Numbered from the stretch's first letter, positions 8,798 to 17,712 are shown. The stretch is DNA of 64,000 nucleotides from Hymenobacter cellulosivorans (GCF_022919135.1 NZ_CP095049.1:1240001-1304000); one strand, 5' to 3'. The notes: a model not told the origin generated them from the letters alone. Program-made: numbers and translations.

Positions 8798-8835
8798 AAA
8801 CCCAGCCAAAAATTGGCTGGGTTTTTCGTTTTTGT
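8798..8835 (+). terminator. Strong intrinsic terminator
   Basis: A perfect 12-base stem (AAACCCAGCCAA with TTGGCTGGGTTT) with a 3-base loop is followed by TTCGTTTTTG. It ends the acyl-CoA dehydrogenase transcript. Confidence 0.9.
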
Positions 8836-8921
8836 GAATTTTTATATGTTATTTTGCATTGTCTAAATCCAGCCTTTCCACTGGCCGGTTTTATGCCGGT
8901 ACCCCAACCACCCCCTAGAAT

Positions 8922-9845
8922 ATGGAAGATTACAATAAAGTGATAGAGTCGCTTGGTGTACGATACATTAAAGCGAAAAATCTGGTCCTGCAGCAGCCGT
9001 TTACGGTTCGGAATTACTATGATGTCGGCAACAATCTGATCCTGCTTCACAAGGGCAAGATTGCCTTCGGCGACGAGGAACAAGTGGTGGAGGAAGGCGA
9101 AATGCTCTTCATCCCCGGTGGCCGCGCTACCAAGGTTAGCTACGGCGAAGCAGCTGGGAAGTCAATTACCAACGACGACCTGATTAGCAACAAAGACAAG
9201 TTCTTCCACTCCAACGCCGACCTGGACCTGATTGGCGATGCCGAGGAAAGCCACAGCCACGTGAGCTTTGAGGCTAAGGTGTTTGACTCGGTCAACTTCT
9301 TCGCCTCGCTCGACGTGCCCGCCTTCCTGATTACCGGCAACTCGAAGCTGGCCAATCTGGTGATTAAGGTGGTGGAAGAAAGCCTGCAGGAGCTGCCCGG
9401 CCGGGAGCGTCTTATCACCATCTACACCGAGAATATCGTGGTGGAGATTGTGCGCTACATCCTCAAGAACAAGATGTTCGTGGAGCAGCTGGCTACCAAT
9501 AGCACCTATTTCAAGGACCCACGCCTCATCGACCTGTTCAACTACATTAAGGAGAACATCGGTGGCGACCTGTCGAACAAGGTTCTGTCGAGCGTGGCCA
9601 ACGTGTCGGAAGACTACGTGGGGCAGTACTTCAAGATGCTGACCGGCATCAATCCCCAGGACTACATCGAGTACCAGCGCATGGAACGTGCCGTATTCCT
9701 GCTCCGCACCACCAAGAAAAGCATCCGCGACATTGGTAAGGAAGTGGGCTACAAGGACACGGCCTACTTCTGCCGCCGCTTCAAGATGATGTTCGGTATT
9801 CCGGCCGGCAAGATGCGCCGCCGCGAATCGGCCATGAACATTTAA
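8922..9845 (+). CDS. AraC-family transcriptional regulator with cupin-like sensor domain
   Basis: A 307-residue regulator. Residues 20-70 (LVLQQPFTVRNYYDVGNNLILLHKGKIAFGDEEQ, broken here only by length, and GEMLFIPGGRATKV) look like a cupin strand set. Residues 95-190 form a mixed helical linker. The last ~100 residues hold two helix-turn-helix motifs: LSNKVLSSVANVSEDYVGQY and the AraC signature around IRDIGKEVGYKDTAYFCRRF, ending KMMFGIPAGKMRRRE. It is isolated between terminators; no effector or target can be assigned from context. An AT-rich stretch ahead of the ATG probably holds its promoter, but no exact -7 element was found. Confidence 0.88.
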   Translation: MEDYNKVIESLGVRYIKAKNLVLQQPFTVRNYYDVGNNLILLHKGKIAFGDEEQVVEEGEMLFIPGGRATKVSYGEAAGKSITNDDLISNKDKFFHSNADLDLIGDAEESHSHVSFEAKVFDSVNFFASLDVPAFLITGNSKLANLVIKVVEESLQELPGRERLITIYTENIVVEIVRYILKNKMFVEQLATNSTYFKDPRLIDLFNYIKENIGGDLSNKVLSSVANVSEDYVGQYFKMLTGINPQDYIEYQRMERAVFLLRTTKKSIRDIGKEVGYKDTAYFCRRFKMMFGIPAGKMRRRESAMNI

Positions 9846-10020
9846 CCACGGATTCGACGGATTAGTCGGATTTTGTGGACGATTGTCCCAAATACAAAAA
9901 GGCCACCCGCAGGGGTGGCCTTTTTGTTGGACTGTACTTTTCTTTCGAGCGGTAGGAGCGGCAATAGCGTCGGCGGCCGCGCCGTCTACAAAATCCGACT
10001 AATCCGTCGAATCCGTGGTT
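9844..10020. repeat. Pair of 37-bp inverted repeats between convergent genes
   Basis: The arms at 9844-9880 and 9984-10020 are reverse complements with a single mismatch. The left arm begins inside the stop codon of the AraC-type gene and the right arm reaches the stop of the GGGP synthase gene, so the repeat fills the whole gap. The internal unit (GGATTCGACGGATTAGTCGG) is itself repetitive and resembles a dispersed intergenic repeat I have seen in several phyla. Confidence 0.9.
9896..9925. terminator. Bidirectional terminator between convergent genes
   Basis: A perfect 13-base stem (AAAAAGGCCACCC with GGGTGGCCTTTTT) around a 4-base loop gives a T-run in both directions. It sits near the middle of the 37-bp inverted repeat pair and serves both convergent genes. 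Confidence 0.9.
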
Positions 10021-10787
10021 CAGACAATATCCAGCACGGCGTTAAACGTGCGGACGACCTTCGACATTTCAGCCAGGAACTCCGGAGATTTCTCGATTTG
10101 GTTGCCGATGACAATAACGTCGGCACCGGCGGCCAGAGCAGTATGAGCCTTTTCAGCGGTATTAATGCCGCCGCCCACAATCAGGGGCGTGTCGGTGGCC
10201 TGGCGTACAGCCCGAATCATAGCCGAGGAAACCGGATACATAGCGCCGCTGCCACCATCGAGGTACATCAGGCGCAGTCCTAGTTGTTCGCCAGCCATAG
10301 CTGTACAGGCCGCAATGGTGGGCTTGTCGTAGGGTAGGGGCGTAGTACCGCTCATGTAGCTGGCCGTAGTCTGGCGGCCCGTATCCACGAGCATGTAGCC
10401 GGTGGGCAGAATCTGCAGGTTACTAGCCCGCAGCAGCGGAGCTGCTACCACGTGCTGCCCAATGAGAAAGTCGGGGTTGCGGCCCGAAATCAGGGACAGC
10501 AGCAGGATACCGTCGGCTTGGGTATCGAGGTGAAGGCTGTGGCTGGGAAACAGCAGCACGGGCACGGTGCTGCGGCTTTTTACTAAACGAATGAGCGACG
10601 CCTGGTGAGAATTCATCACCAGGCTGCCGCCCACAAAAAAGTAATCAACAGGGTGTACTTCACTCAACTCCAGCAGTTGCCGGCACCCAGCCTCGTCCAG
10701 ATGGTCTGGGTCGAGCAGGACAGCCAGAGATTTCTGGCCCCGGGCGCGGCGCTTACTGAGGGTTTCATGCAGATTGGTGAGGCGCAT
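10020..10787 (-). CDS. Geranylgeranylglyceryl phosphate synthase family prenyltransferase (GGGPS/PcrB-like)
   Basis: A TIM-barrel prenyltransferase that joins a polyprenyl diphosphate to glycerol 1-phosphate; in archaea this starts ether-lipid synthesis, and active bacterial members are known from Bacteroidota. The ATG at 10787 gives 255 residues. Visible motifs are KSLAVLLDPDHLDE (metal and diphosphate site), YFFVGGSLV, LLFPSHSLHL, YLDGGSGA and PLIVGGGINTAEKAHTALAAGADVIVIGN, the standard phosphate-binding end of the barrel. A longer upstream frame to 10916 would add a basic tail not typical of the family. The start overlaps the preceding gene by 23 bases. The bacterial product and its use are not established here. 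Confidence 0.9.
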   Translation of the reverse strand: MRLTNLHETLSKRRARGQKSLAVLLDPDHLDEAGCRQLLELSEVHPVDYFFVGGSLVMNSHQASLIRLVKSRSTVPVLLFPSHSLHLDTQADGILLLSLISGRNPDFLIGQHVVAAPLLRASNLQILPTGYMLVDTGRQTTASYMSGTTPLPYDKPTIAACTAMAGEQLGLRLMYLDGGSGAMYPVSSAMIRAVRQATDTPLIVGGGINTAEKAHTALAAGADVIVIGNQIEKSPEFLAEMSKVVRTFNAVLDIV

Positions 10788-11523
10788 CCGCTTCGTCGTG
10801 GTGATACGTAAAGTCGATATCCTTCGTCTCGGGCTCGACGGTAAACGAGCCGGGAGAAGTTGCAAGGTCGGGATTTTTGACCACAGGCAAATATTCACCA
10901 ACTTTTTTCGCCACATACGCCATCAGAACGGCTGTCACCTGCGCCAGCAGCATCTTGCCGGTGTCCGACTGCATAAAGCTCTGGAAGGCGCCGGCCATCA
11001 GACTGGCCGCTTCCGACGACTGCTCGGCTTTGGGCCGATAAGCTGCTGGATAAGGGCGGGCTGATGAGCGGGATACCGGCGGAAACGGGTCCATATCGGA
11101 GTCGGTATGGTACACGTCGGGGGCAATATGGGCCCGCTCGTGCTGCCGCGGCTCTTGGTAGCCCCGGTCGTTCTGGTGGGCATGCGCCGAGCCAAAGCCC
11201 AGATCATCTGCCACGGCCGTATCGACGTCGGAGTAATGACTGTCGCGGTGCTTCAGTCTTTTCTTAGATGAAGCAATCCGGTCATGCATGTCAAACTCTT
11301 CCAGACCTTCGTCGAAGGTCGAGTGCTTTTTGCTGCTGAAAGCCTTTTTGATCAGCCAGAGGCTCCCGAACAGGCCGGCGCCAATGAGGGCATATTTGCC
11401 TGCCGTTTGGGTTTTTTCTTTAATTTCATCAACGTCGCCCTGCAAAGCCCGCTCGTACTCAAGCTTTTGGCGCTCCAGAAACTCTCTTTCGTCGTCGAAC
11501 AGGGGATTATTCAGCTCAGCCAT
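10765..11523 (-). CDS. Hypothetical membrane-associated protein
   Basis: I do not recognise a named family in this 252-residue protein. It has an acidic, charged N-terminus (FDDEREFLERQKLEYERALQ), one likely membrane helix near residues 43-65 (YALIGAGLFGSLWLIKKAF), a long polar His/Asp/Ser-rich middle (about 70-170) that looks disordered, and a second apolar helix near 198-215 (LLAQVTAVLMAYVAKKVGEY). It lies between the holin-like membrane protein (8-base gap) and the GGGP synthase (23-base overlap), so the three probably form one envelope-related operon. Confidence 0.75.
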   Translation of the reverse strand: MAELNNPLFDDEREFLERQKLEYERALQGDVDEIKEKTQTAGKYALIGAGLFGSLWLIKKAFSSKKHSTFDEGLEEFDMHDRIASSKKRLKHRDSHYSDVDTAVADDLGFGSAHAHQNDRGYQEPRQHERAHIAPDVYHTDSDMDPFPPVSRSSARPYPAAYRPKAEQSSEAASLMAGAFQSFMQSDTGKMLLAQVTAVLMAYVAKKVGEYLPVVKNPDLATSPGSFTVEPETKDIDFTYHHDEADAPHQSA

Positions 11524-11531
11524 GAGGTTGG

Positions 11532-11909
11532 TTATGCTTGGCGTTTGTCAGATTTGTAAATGGTGTTGTTCAGCAGCTTGTCGGCCAAGCCCTGAAACAA
11601 CTTTTTGTCGACGCCCACCAAGAAGATGATGAGCAGCACCAGGTAAAACCCGGCTACCGCCCCGAATCCCCAGAAAGAGCTGTCGAAGGCCTCATTCAGG
11701 GCCAGGCCGGCAAAAATGCTCAGGAAAATCAGGAACATCAGGCCAATCAGGCCCATGGCTGCGCCATGCACCGTGCCGACAAAAGCCAGCTTGACTTTCT
11801 CCTGAACTTCAAGGCGGACTAAGTCGATACGCGTATCGAGGTAGCCTTTAAGATTGCCCACCAAGCTGTCGTTGCGGGGCGTTTTGGAAGCGTCGTCGTC
11901 GTAAGCCAT
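11532..11909 (-). CDS. Phage holin family (DUF1469-like) small membrane protein
   Basis: A 125-residue protein with an amphipathic N-terminus (SLVGNLKGYLDTRIDLVRLEVQEKVK) and two strong membrane helices, residues 55-78 and 84-108, the hairpin seen in the Phage_holin_3_6/DUF1469 family. Despite the family name these are chromosomal genes in many bacteria, and no other phage gene is present here. It heads the likely three-gene operon with the hypothetical protein and the GGGP synthase. Cellular role unknown. Confidence 0.8.
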   Translation of the reverse strand: MAYDDDASKTPRNDSLVGNLKGYLDTRIDLVRLEVQEKVKLAFVGTVHGAAMGLIGLMFLIFLSIFAGLALNEAFDSSFWGFGAVAGFYLVLLIIFLVGVDKKLFQGLADKLLNNTIYKSDKRQA

Positions 11910-12060
11910 ACGGCGGGGAGAAGAATAGCGAGAAAAGATGTTAGACAGGTCGGAGACCGGAAAAGTGGGCGAGGAGCCTGCTTTTCGGTTTGCTGGTTCA
12001 TACGCAAAACCACACTTCGTGTCTGAATTTTGCGTTACTTTTACTATATAACACCCCGTT

Positions 12061-13203
12061 TTGAGCCAAAATCATTATCAGGTACTAGGTGTTTCTGCTA
12101 CGGCTTCGGTGCAGGAAATAAAGCTGGCTTACAAGCGGTTGGCTATTCAGTTTCACCCCGATAAGCACGGCGGTAGCACTCAGTTTGAGGAGCAGTTCAA
12201 AGCCGTTAGTGCGGCTTACCACGTGCTGGGCGACCCGGCCCGCCGCGCTTCCTACGACCACCAATTACGAGCCGCCGCACTGCGCGCCGATGAGGCCCGT
12301 CGGCAACAGCAATACCGGGCACAGGGCCAGCATGTGTATGGCGTGCCCATGCCGCCGGCCGAGCCGTTGCGCACCCGGCGTCCGGCTGGCTCTACCGAGC
12401 GCCACTACCAGACCATTTCGAAGCGCCGCACCAAGTTTACGCGCCGTGACTACCTGCTAACGGCGGGCCTGGCTGCGCTGCTGTTGCTGTTCATCGTGTC
12501 GGTGAAGGTGACCATGGACCACGTGACGGCCGTGAGCAATTACGAAAATGGGCTGCAGGCCTACGCCGGCAAAAAGTGGAGTACGGCGCACGGGTTCTTT
12601 TCGGAAGCCCTGCAGTTCAAGCCGCATTACAAGGAAGCCTTGCAGCGCCGGGCTGAAATCGAGCAGCTTATTTATGGCAATTACAAGGCTGCCCGTAGTG
12701 ACTACCAAGTGGCGTTGGCAGAAGACAATGCTCCCCGCGACGCGGCCGTGCTGCTCTACCGGCTTGGGCAGTGCCAGGCTGCGCTAGCCCAGAAAGACTC
12801 GGCCCAGCGCAGCCTGACCCAGGCCCTGGCCCTGGACTCGACCCTGAGTGGAGCCTGGTTGGCTCGCGGGGAGCTGCGGCTGTTTGAGCTGCTGCAGTTC
12901 GACGGGGCCATCACCGATTTATCGGCCGGTCTGCGGCTGCGGAGTGCGGCCGGAAAAGCTCCCTCCCTGAAGTACCTCACGTACCGGGGCCTGGCACATT
13001 ACAAGCTGCGCGACTTTGGGGCTGCCCGCGCCGATTACCGGGAAGTGCTGCTGCAAAATCCCAAAAATGGACAGGTTCATTTTCTGCTGGGTCGGCTGGC
13101 CCAACAGGAGGGCAACGCGCCAGCCGCCTGCGAGTTTTTTCGGCGGGCTATTCAATTAGGATACTTGTATGCCGGCGAGGCTTTACAGCAAAACTGCCCG
13201 TAG
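12061..13203 (+). CDS. J-domain protein with a membrane helix and TPR repeats
   Basis: A 380-residue co-chaperone-like protein. Residues 4-66 form a J domain with the HPD motif (FHPDKHGG) that stimulates DnaK ATPase. A basic linker with an RRP-rich stretch leads to one membrane helix near residues 138-158 (YLLTAGLAALLLLFIVSVKV), and the rest is tetratricopeptide repeats. The topology implies a cytoplasmic J domain and TPRs on the other side of the membrane. The start is a TTG at 12061, the only possible one because an in-frame stop lies four codons upstream. A near-consensus -7 element (TACTTTTA, 12036-12043) precedes it. Clients are unknown. Confidence 0.87.
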   Translation: MSQNHYQVLGVSATASVQEIKLAYKRLAIQFHPDKHGGSTQFEEQFKAVSAAYHVLGDPARRASYDHQLRAAALRADEARRQQQYRAQGQHVYGVPMPPAEPLRTRRPAGSTERHYQTISKRRTKFTRRDYLLTAGLAALLLLFIVSVKVTMDHVTAVSNYENGLQAYAGKKWSTAHGFFSEALQFKPHYKEALQRRAEIEQLIYGNYKAARSDYQVALAEDNAPRDAAVLLYRLGQCQAALAQKDSAQRSLTQALALDSTLSGAWLARGELRLFELLQFDGAITDLSAGLRLRSAAGKAPSLKYLTYRGLAHYKLRDFGAARADYREVLLQNPKNGQVHFLLGRLAQQEGNAPAACEFFRRAIQLGYLYAGEALQQNCP

Positions 13204-13265
13204 GGGAGCCGCCGCCCGCTGAGCCTATCCCACAGCCGGGCCACCAACATCCGTAACCGCGCGCC

Positions 13266-14789
13266 TTACTGTGCCCAGCCCGCATTTTGCAGAACCTGCA
13301 CCAAACGCGGGTCGTCGGCAGAGAGTGGGGGCAACCAGATATCTACCCGCTCCCGCTGCCACCATTGTCCTTGCGGGTTACCGGGCTGAGCAAACATGTA
13401 GCGGTAACGCACGGCCCGGATGTAGCGCGGTGGCTGATTAGGAAAAGGATTACCGGCGAATAGGCTAACCGCGCCCGGGTCGTTATGGAGCAGCTTCCAG
13501 ACCAGGTGGAGTGTCCAGGGATATTCCGCCGGTGAGGCCATGGCCGCAAACCACATCTGCCAGTCCAGGCGCAATTGGTAGGGGGCAACCTGGGGCGGAC
13601 GCTGGTTGAGGGCCACGGGCAGGCCTTTGTAAGGATACGGCTTCCACACGGCATTTTCGCCGGCCACCTCGTCCAGCGTGCCTTCAAACACCACATTCAG
13701 CCGTTCCTGGCCTACCGAGCCGAATGCGCCGTAAGTGTTGACCAGGTTCAGCGGGTCAAAGGATGTATTCATGATTTGTCCGGGTGACACCAAGTTCAGG
13801 GCCGGCTGAATGCTAAGCAGGATCAATACTGCCGTTACCACCCGCACCGTGGTGCGGTGCGGCACCGATTCCTTGGCTCGGGCCGCGGCCGCCGCGGCAC
13901 GTCCAACCAATTGCCGTGGCAGCAGCCGGGCCCAGAATCCATCATCAAAGCAGGCCAGCGCCGGCACAATAGTCAGCCAGTTCAGAAACGACAGGTTGCC
14001 ACTGAGAATGATACTGAACTGCAACAGCACCATGATTATCCCCGCCGTGTGACGAGCTATTCGCGGACTGAAGGCAAAAAGGGGCACCACGAGCTCAGCC
14101 AGCCAGTTGAACCATACCCCAATCTGTAGCGCCGCACGCGGCAAGAAATGAAACCACCGGCTTAGGGGACCCGGAATAGGCTGGGTTTCGAAGTGGTAGT
14201 AGAGGGCAGTACTATTGCGCCATACCTCGTCGCCCCGCACCTTAATCAGGCCCGCGCCCAGCATAATGCGAAAGATAAGCCAGCGGAATAGAACGATGAT
14301 AGGAAGGGGAGGTGCCGTGCGGGGAAAAGGCCGCAGCTCCAGCACAGGGCACAGGAAAATGGCCAGGAACCCCGTTTCCGTCAGTTGAATTTCCCACCCG
14401 TAGTCGTACCATTCCTGCCCAACGTTGACGAAGGACATGTACAGCACCCACAAGAGAGCCAGTAGCGGCATGTTGGCGAAGCCCGCCACCACAAGTAGGG
14501 AAAGCGCCAACCCAGCCCAGGCTGCTACTAGCAGGGCCGCATCCGAATGCCCAAGCCAGAACAGAGACGGCAACCGTAAAAAGCCCGCACCGTCCGAGCC
14601 CAGCGTATGGCTCACCTGCTCAAGGAAAAGGCCCACTGGTAGCAGGCCGTTGGAGCCAATCAGGGGAATAATCTGGTTGATGGCCACCAGAAAGGCTACG
14701 GCGTAGAGTGCGCCCAGCAGCCGCAGGATAACAAACCGGGTCAGCCAGTACGTGGGAGTCGGAGCAGTAGTAGCAGAAGTATTTTCCAT
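13266..14789 (-). CDS. Lipase maturation factor family membrane protein (LMF1-like)
   Basis: A 507-residue polytopic protein resembling vertebrate lipase maturation factor 1, which in the ER helps lipases fold. Typical stretches are QIIPLIGSNGLLPV, LSFVNVGQEWYDYGWE-like sequence, LFRWLIFRIMLGAGLIKVRG, YHFETQPIPGPLSRW and FNWLAELVVPLF. About ten membrane helices occupy residues 20-300; the C-terminal ~200 residues are soluble and include LRLDWQMWFAA. Bacterial members are of unknown function. It is convergent with the J-domain gene and has no obvious operon partner or nearby lipase. Confidence 0.88.
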   Translation of the reverse strand: MENTSATTAPTPTYWLTRFVILRLLGALYAVAFLVAINQIIPLIGSNGLLPVGLFLEQVSHTLGSDGAGFLRLPSLFWLGHSDAALLVAAWAGLALSLLVVAGFANMPLLALLWVLYMSFVNVGQEWYDYGWEIQLTETGFLAIFLCPVLELRPFPRTAPPLPIIVLFRWLIFRIMLGAGLIKVRGDEVWRNSTALYYHFETQPIPGPLSRWFHFLPRAALQIGVWFNWLAELVVPLFAFSPRIARHTAGIIMVLLQFSIILSGNLSFLNWLTIVPALACFDDGFWARLLPRQLVGRAAAAAARAKESVPHRTTVRVVTAVLILLSIQPALNLVSPGQIMNTSFDPLNLVNTYGAFGSVGQERLNVVFEGTLDEVAGENAVWKPYPYKGLPVALNQRPPQVAPYQLRLDWQMWFAAMASPAEYPWTLHLVWKLLHNDPGAVSLFAGNPFPNQPPRYIRAVRYRYMFAQPGNPQGQWWQRERVDIWLPPLSADDPRLVQVLQNAGWAQ

Positions 14790-15041
14790 GGTGGCAGCCC
14801 GAATGGAAATGAAAACTCGCTGATTTGCGACGTGTGGTCCGGGGGCTGACGCGGTAAGAATACTTGCCCTTCTGCCACCCGTACGGCCTATGAGTACTTC
14901 TGAAGCCGCTGGGGAGTTAGGTTGAGGTTCAGCAGAATTGCGGGTAGATTGGGTCTAAGTAGCTGATGGATAAGATATATTGCTTATAAATAGTCAGCGT
15001 CAAGCTAATTATGCCCACTTGCTGCACCAGTCCGAAAAACA
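14790..15041. other. Intergenic stretch with no gene seen
   Basis: About 250 bases between the LMF1-like gene start and the tRNA-Phe terminator. I found no convincing frame, hairpin or exact promoter element; it presumably holds the LMF1-like gene's promoter. Confidence 0.5.
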
Positions 15042-15076
15042 AAAAAGCCCTTCCGCGGGAAGCAGAAGGGCTTTTT
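15042..15076 (-). terminator. Terminator of the tRNA-Phe transcript
   Basis: A perfect 12-base stem (AAAAAGCCCTTC with GAAGGGCTTTTT) with an 11-base loop lies right after the 3' end of the tRNA and gives a T-run on the minus strand. Confidence 0.88.
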
Positions 15077-15078
15077 AG

Positions 15079-15151
<73 letters not shown>

Positions 15152-15192
15152 AGCTCTTGGCCCCCGTGGGCCGTTATTGCCGTTGGGGAGCA

Positions 15193-15222
15193 CAAAAGTA
15201 GTAAAGGAAAATGAACCTGCAA
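15193..15222 (-). promoter_or_regulatory. Promoter of tRNA-Phe
   Basis: On the minus strand TTG (15222-15220), 19 bases, then TACTTTTG (15200-15193): a perfect Bacteroidota promoter, about 40 bases ahead of the tRNA 5' end. Confidence 0.8.
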
Positions 15223-15267
15223 GTCTTCATGAAAAAAATCTTTCTGCCGAGAAATCCGTAATTTGTT

Positions 15268-16701
15268 ATGCATAACGAGTATATTTCGGACCTAACCCCA
15301 AACCTACCCTTTCCCGTGCATTTCTCTATCCAAAACATCCTCTTCTTGCTCGTCGCGGCGGCAGGCTTCGGTCTGTTTGCGTGGCAGGTTCGCAAGATCC
15401 GGGCAAACATCCTCGTCGGGCGCGACCGGGATATGTCGGGCAACGTCAGCGAGCGGCTGAACAAAACCTTGCTGGTGGCCTTTGGTCAGCAAAAGATGTT
15501 CAAGCGCATCACTCCCGCCTTGTTACACCTGATTGTGTACGTGGGTTTCATCGTCATCAATATCGAGGTCATCGAGATTATGATTGATGGCCTCTTCGGC
15601 ACCCACCGCGCCCTGAGTTTTCTCGGGCCGTTGTATAGCGCGCTAGTCGGGACAAATGAGATACTGGGAGCGTTGGTTATCGTGGCGGTAGCGGCCTTCT
15701 GGTGGCGCCGCAACGTGAAAGGAGTGCGCCGCTTTACCGGCCCCGAGCTACGCATGTGGCCCAAAATGGACGCCAACATCATTCTATACATCGAGGTGAT
15801 TCTGATGGTGGCTCTGTTCCTGATGAATGCCTCCGACTTGAAGCTGCACCAGATGGAGGGCCAGGACCTACCGGGCGCTTTCCCGATTAGCTCCTTGCTG
15901 ACGGGCTTGCTGCCCAACAACGTGGGTGCCCTGGAAATTCTGGAGCGCGTGAGCTGGTGGGCGCATATCGTGGGCATTCTGGCCTTTCTCAACTACCTGC
16001 CTAGCAGCAAGCACTTCCATATCATCCTGGCATTCCCGAACGTGTATTATTCGCGCTTGGTACCGCAGGGTCAGTTCTCGAACGTGGACAGCATCACCCA
16101 CGAGGTGAAGGCCATGATGGACCCGAGCTACCAAGTACCGGCTCCGGCCACCAACCCCGACGGCTCGGCTATGGCGCCCACGCCTTTTGGGGCCAAGGAT
16201 GTAAACGACCTGGCCTGGACCAACCTGCTGAATGCGTACTCCTGCACTGAGTGCGGCCGCTGCACCTCGGTATGCCCGGCCAACATTACTGGCAAGCTGC
16301 TCTCGCCGCGCAAGATCATCATGGATACCCGTGACCGGATGGAGGAGAAATATAATTCTCCCCTGATTTTCCAACCCAACCTCTACGGAACCGAAGCCAA
16401 GCATGCCGAGCAGGAAGTGCTCGACAAGGAAAACCACACGCTGCTGCGCGGCTACGTGACGCCCGAGGAGCTTTGGGCCTGCACCACCTGCAATGCCTGC
16501 GTGGAAGCCTGCCCCGTAAACATTAACCCGCTGGAAAGCATCGTGGAAATGCGCCGCTTCCTGGTGCTGGAAGAGTCGGCCGCGCCGAACTCACTGAACG
16601 TGATGTTCTCCAACATCGAGAACAACGGGGCGCCCTGGGCCTTCTCGCCTTCGGACCGCTTTAACTGGGCCGACGAGCTGTACGTGGCCGAAAAAGCATA
16701 A
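15268..16701 (+). CDS. Membrane-bound [4Fe-4S] dicluster oxidoreductase subunit (heterodisulfide reductase-related)
   Basis: A 477-residue electron-transfer protein. The N-terminal ~250 residues carry four to five membrane helices resembling the NarI-like cytochrome b part of HdrE/DsrM proteins. The C-terminal part has two ferredoxin clusters: CTECGRCTSVCP near residue 328 and CTTCNACVEACP near residue 406. With the CCG-domain protein encoded next it forms a two-subunit HdrED-like complex that probably passes electrons between the quinone pool and an unknown thiol, organic acid or acyl-CoA partner. It starts at the ATG at 15268, divergent from tRNA-Phe. An inverted repeat fills the gap to the partner gene. 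Confidence 0.88.
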   Translation: MHNEYISDLTPNLPFPVHFSIQNILFLLVAAAGFGLFAWQVRKIRANILVGRDRDMSGNVSERLNKTLLVAFGQQKMFKRITPALLHLIVYVGFIVINIEVIEIMIDGLFGTHRALSFLGPLYSALVGTNEILGALVIVAVAAFWWRRNVKGVRRFTGPELRMWPKMDANIILYIEVILMVALFLMNASDLKLHQMEGQDLPGAFPISSLLTGLLPNNVGALEILERVSWWAHIVGILAFLNYLPSSKHFHIILAFPNVYYSRLVPQGQFSNVDSITHEVKAMMDPSYQVPAPATNPDGSAMAPTPFGAKDVNDLAWTNLLNAYSCTECGRCTSVCPANITGKLLSPRKIIMDTRDRMEEKYNSPLIFQPNLYGTEAKHAEQEVLDKENHTLLRGYVTPEELWACTTCNACVEACPVNINPLESIVEMRRFLVLEESAAPNSLNVMFSNIENNGAPWAFSPSDRFNWADELYVAEKA

Positions 16702-16706
16702 ATGGC

Positions 16707-16793
16707 GTTGTCAGTTGCTGGTTGTCAGTTGTCAAAGAATGAACAACGGCGAGCAGGACTGACGGCACTACCTGACAACTAACAACTGACAAC
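16707..16793. repeat. Intergenic inverted repeat, family A copy 1
   Basis: Arms 16707-16728 and 16772-16793 are 22-base reverse complements with two mismatches around a 43-base spacer. They are built from the unit GTTGTCAGTTG. The element starts 5 bases after one stop codon and ends 16 bases before the next start. The same unit recurs at 23896-23990. Confidence 0.9.
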
Positions 16794-16809
16794 TGTCAAC
16801 TACAATACA

Positions 16810-17712
16810 ATGGCTGAGCAAACTGCCACCCGTCAAATCAATGTTCCGCTCATGTCCAACCTGGCTGCGGCCGGGGAAGAGCCCGAAATCCTGTTCTGGG
16901 TGGGCTGTGCCGGAGCTTTCGACGACCGGTACAAGCGCGTTACCCGGGCTTTCGTCCGGATCCTGGAGCACGTGGGCGTGAAGTACGCCGTGCTGGGCAT
17001 GGAAGAAACCTGCACCGGCGACCCGGCCAAGCGTGCCGGCAACGAGTTCCTGTTTCAGATGCAGGCCATGCAGAACATTACCACGTTCGAAGGCTACGGC
17101 ATCAAGAAAATCGTGACGGCCTGCCCGCACTGCTTCAACACGATTAAGAACGAGTACCCCGCCCTGGGCGGCAACTACGAAGTCATTCACCACAGCACCT
17201 TCCTGCAGCAGCTCATCAATGAGGGCCGGGTGGGCGTGGCTGGCGGCGGTGAGTTCAAGGGCCAGCGCATTACCTTCCACGACTCCTGCTATCTGGGCCG
17301 GGCCAACAACATTTACGAAGCCCCGCGCGACGTGCTGGCCGTATTAGATGCTGACCTGGTGGAAATGAAGCGCAGCAAAGCCAACGGTCTGTGCTGCGGG
17401 GCCGGCGGGGCCCAGATGTGGAAAGAGCCCGAGCCCGGCAAGAAAGACATCAACGTGGAGCGCACCGAGGAAGCCCTGGCCGCTTTAGATGGCAACGCCG
17501 CGGCTCTGCACAATCTGCTCGGCGTGGAAAGCGGCAATGCTGGGGCCACACCAGCCCCGCGCAACGCCCAGCAGGGCAGCATCATTGCCGTGTCGTGCCC
17601 GTTCTGCATGACCATGATGAGCGACGGGGTTAAGAACAAGGAGCGCGAAAACAATGTGCAGGTGTTCGATTTGGCCGAGCTTATTGCCACCGCTGAAGGT
17701 CTGAATGCCTAA
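16810..17712 (+). CDS. CCG-domain (Fe-S)-binding protein (heterodisulfide reductase B/D-like)
   Basis: A 300-residue soluble partner of the preceding membrane subunit. Two cysteine-rich CCG-type domains are visible: the first has FWVGCAGAFDDRY, EETCTGDPAKR and TACPHCFNTIKNEY; the second has HDSCYLGRANN, GLCCGAGGAQMW and VSCPFCMTMMSDG. In HdrB/HdrD such domains hold a non-cubane [4Fe-4S] cluster that cleaves a disulfide. The second domain is complete; the first lacks the CCG doublet, having a single Cys in EETC, a common asymmetry. Substrate unknown. A family A inverted repeat separates it from the upstream gene, with which it is probably co-transcribed. Confidence 0.88.
   Translation: MAEQTATRQINVPLMSNLAAAGEEPEILFWVGCAGAFDDRYKRVTRAFVRILEHVGVKYAVLGMEETCTGDPAKRAGNEFLFQMQAMQNITTFEGYGIKKIVTACPHCFNTIKNEYPALGGNYEVIHHSTFLQQLINEGRVGVAGGGEFKGQRITFHDSCYLGRANNIYEAPRDVLAVLDADLVEMKRSKANGLCCGAGGAQMWKEPEPGKKDINVERTEEALAALDGNAAALHNLLGVESGNAGATPAPRNAQQGSIIAVSCPFCMTMMSDGVKNKERENNVQVFDLAELIATAEGLNA

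Noticed and set aside
11532..11909. Holin-family protein as evidence of a prophage
   Set aside because: No integrase, capsid, tail, lysis or attachment-site features lie nearby, and the family is common on bacterial chromosomes.
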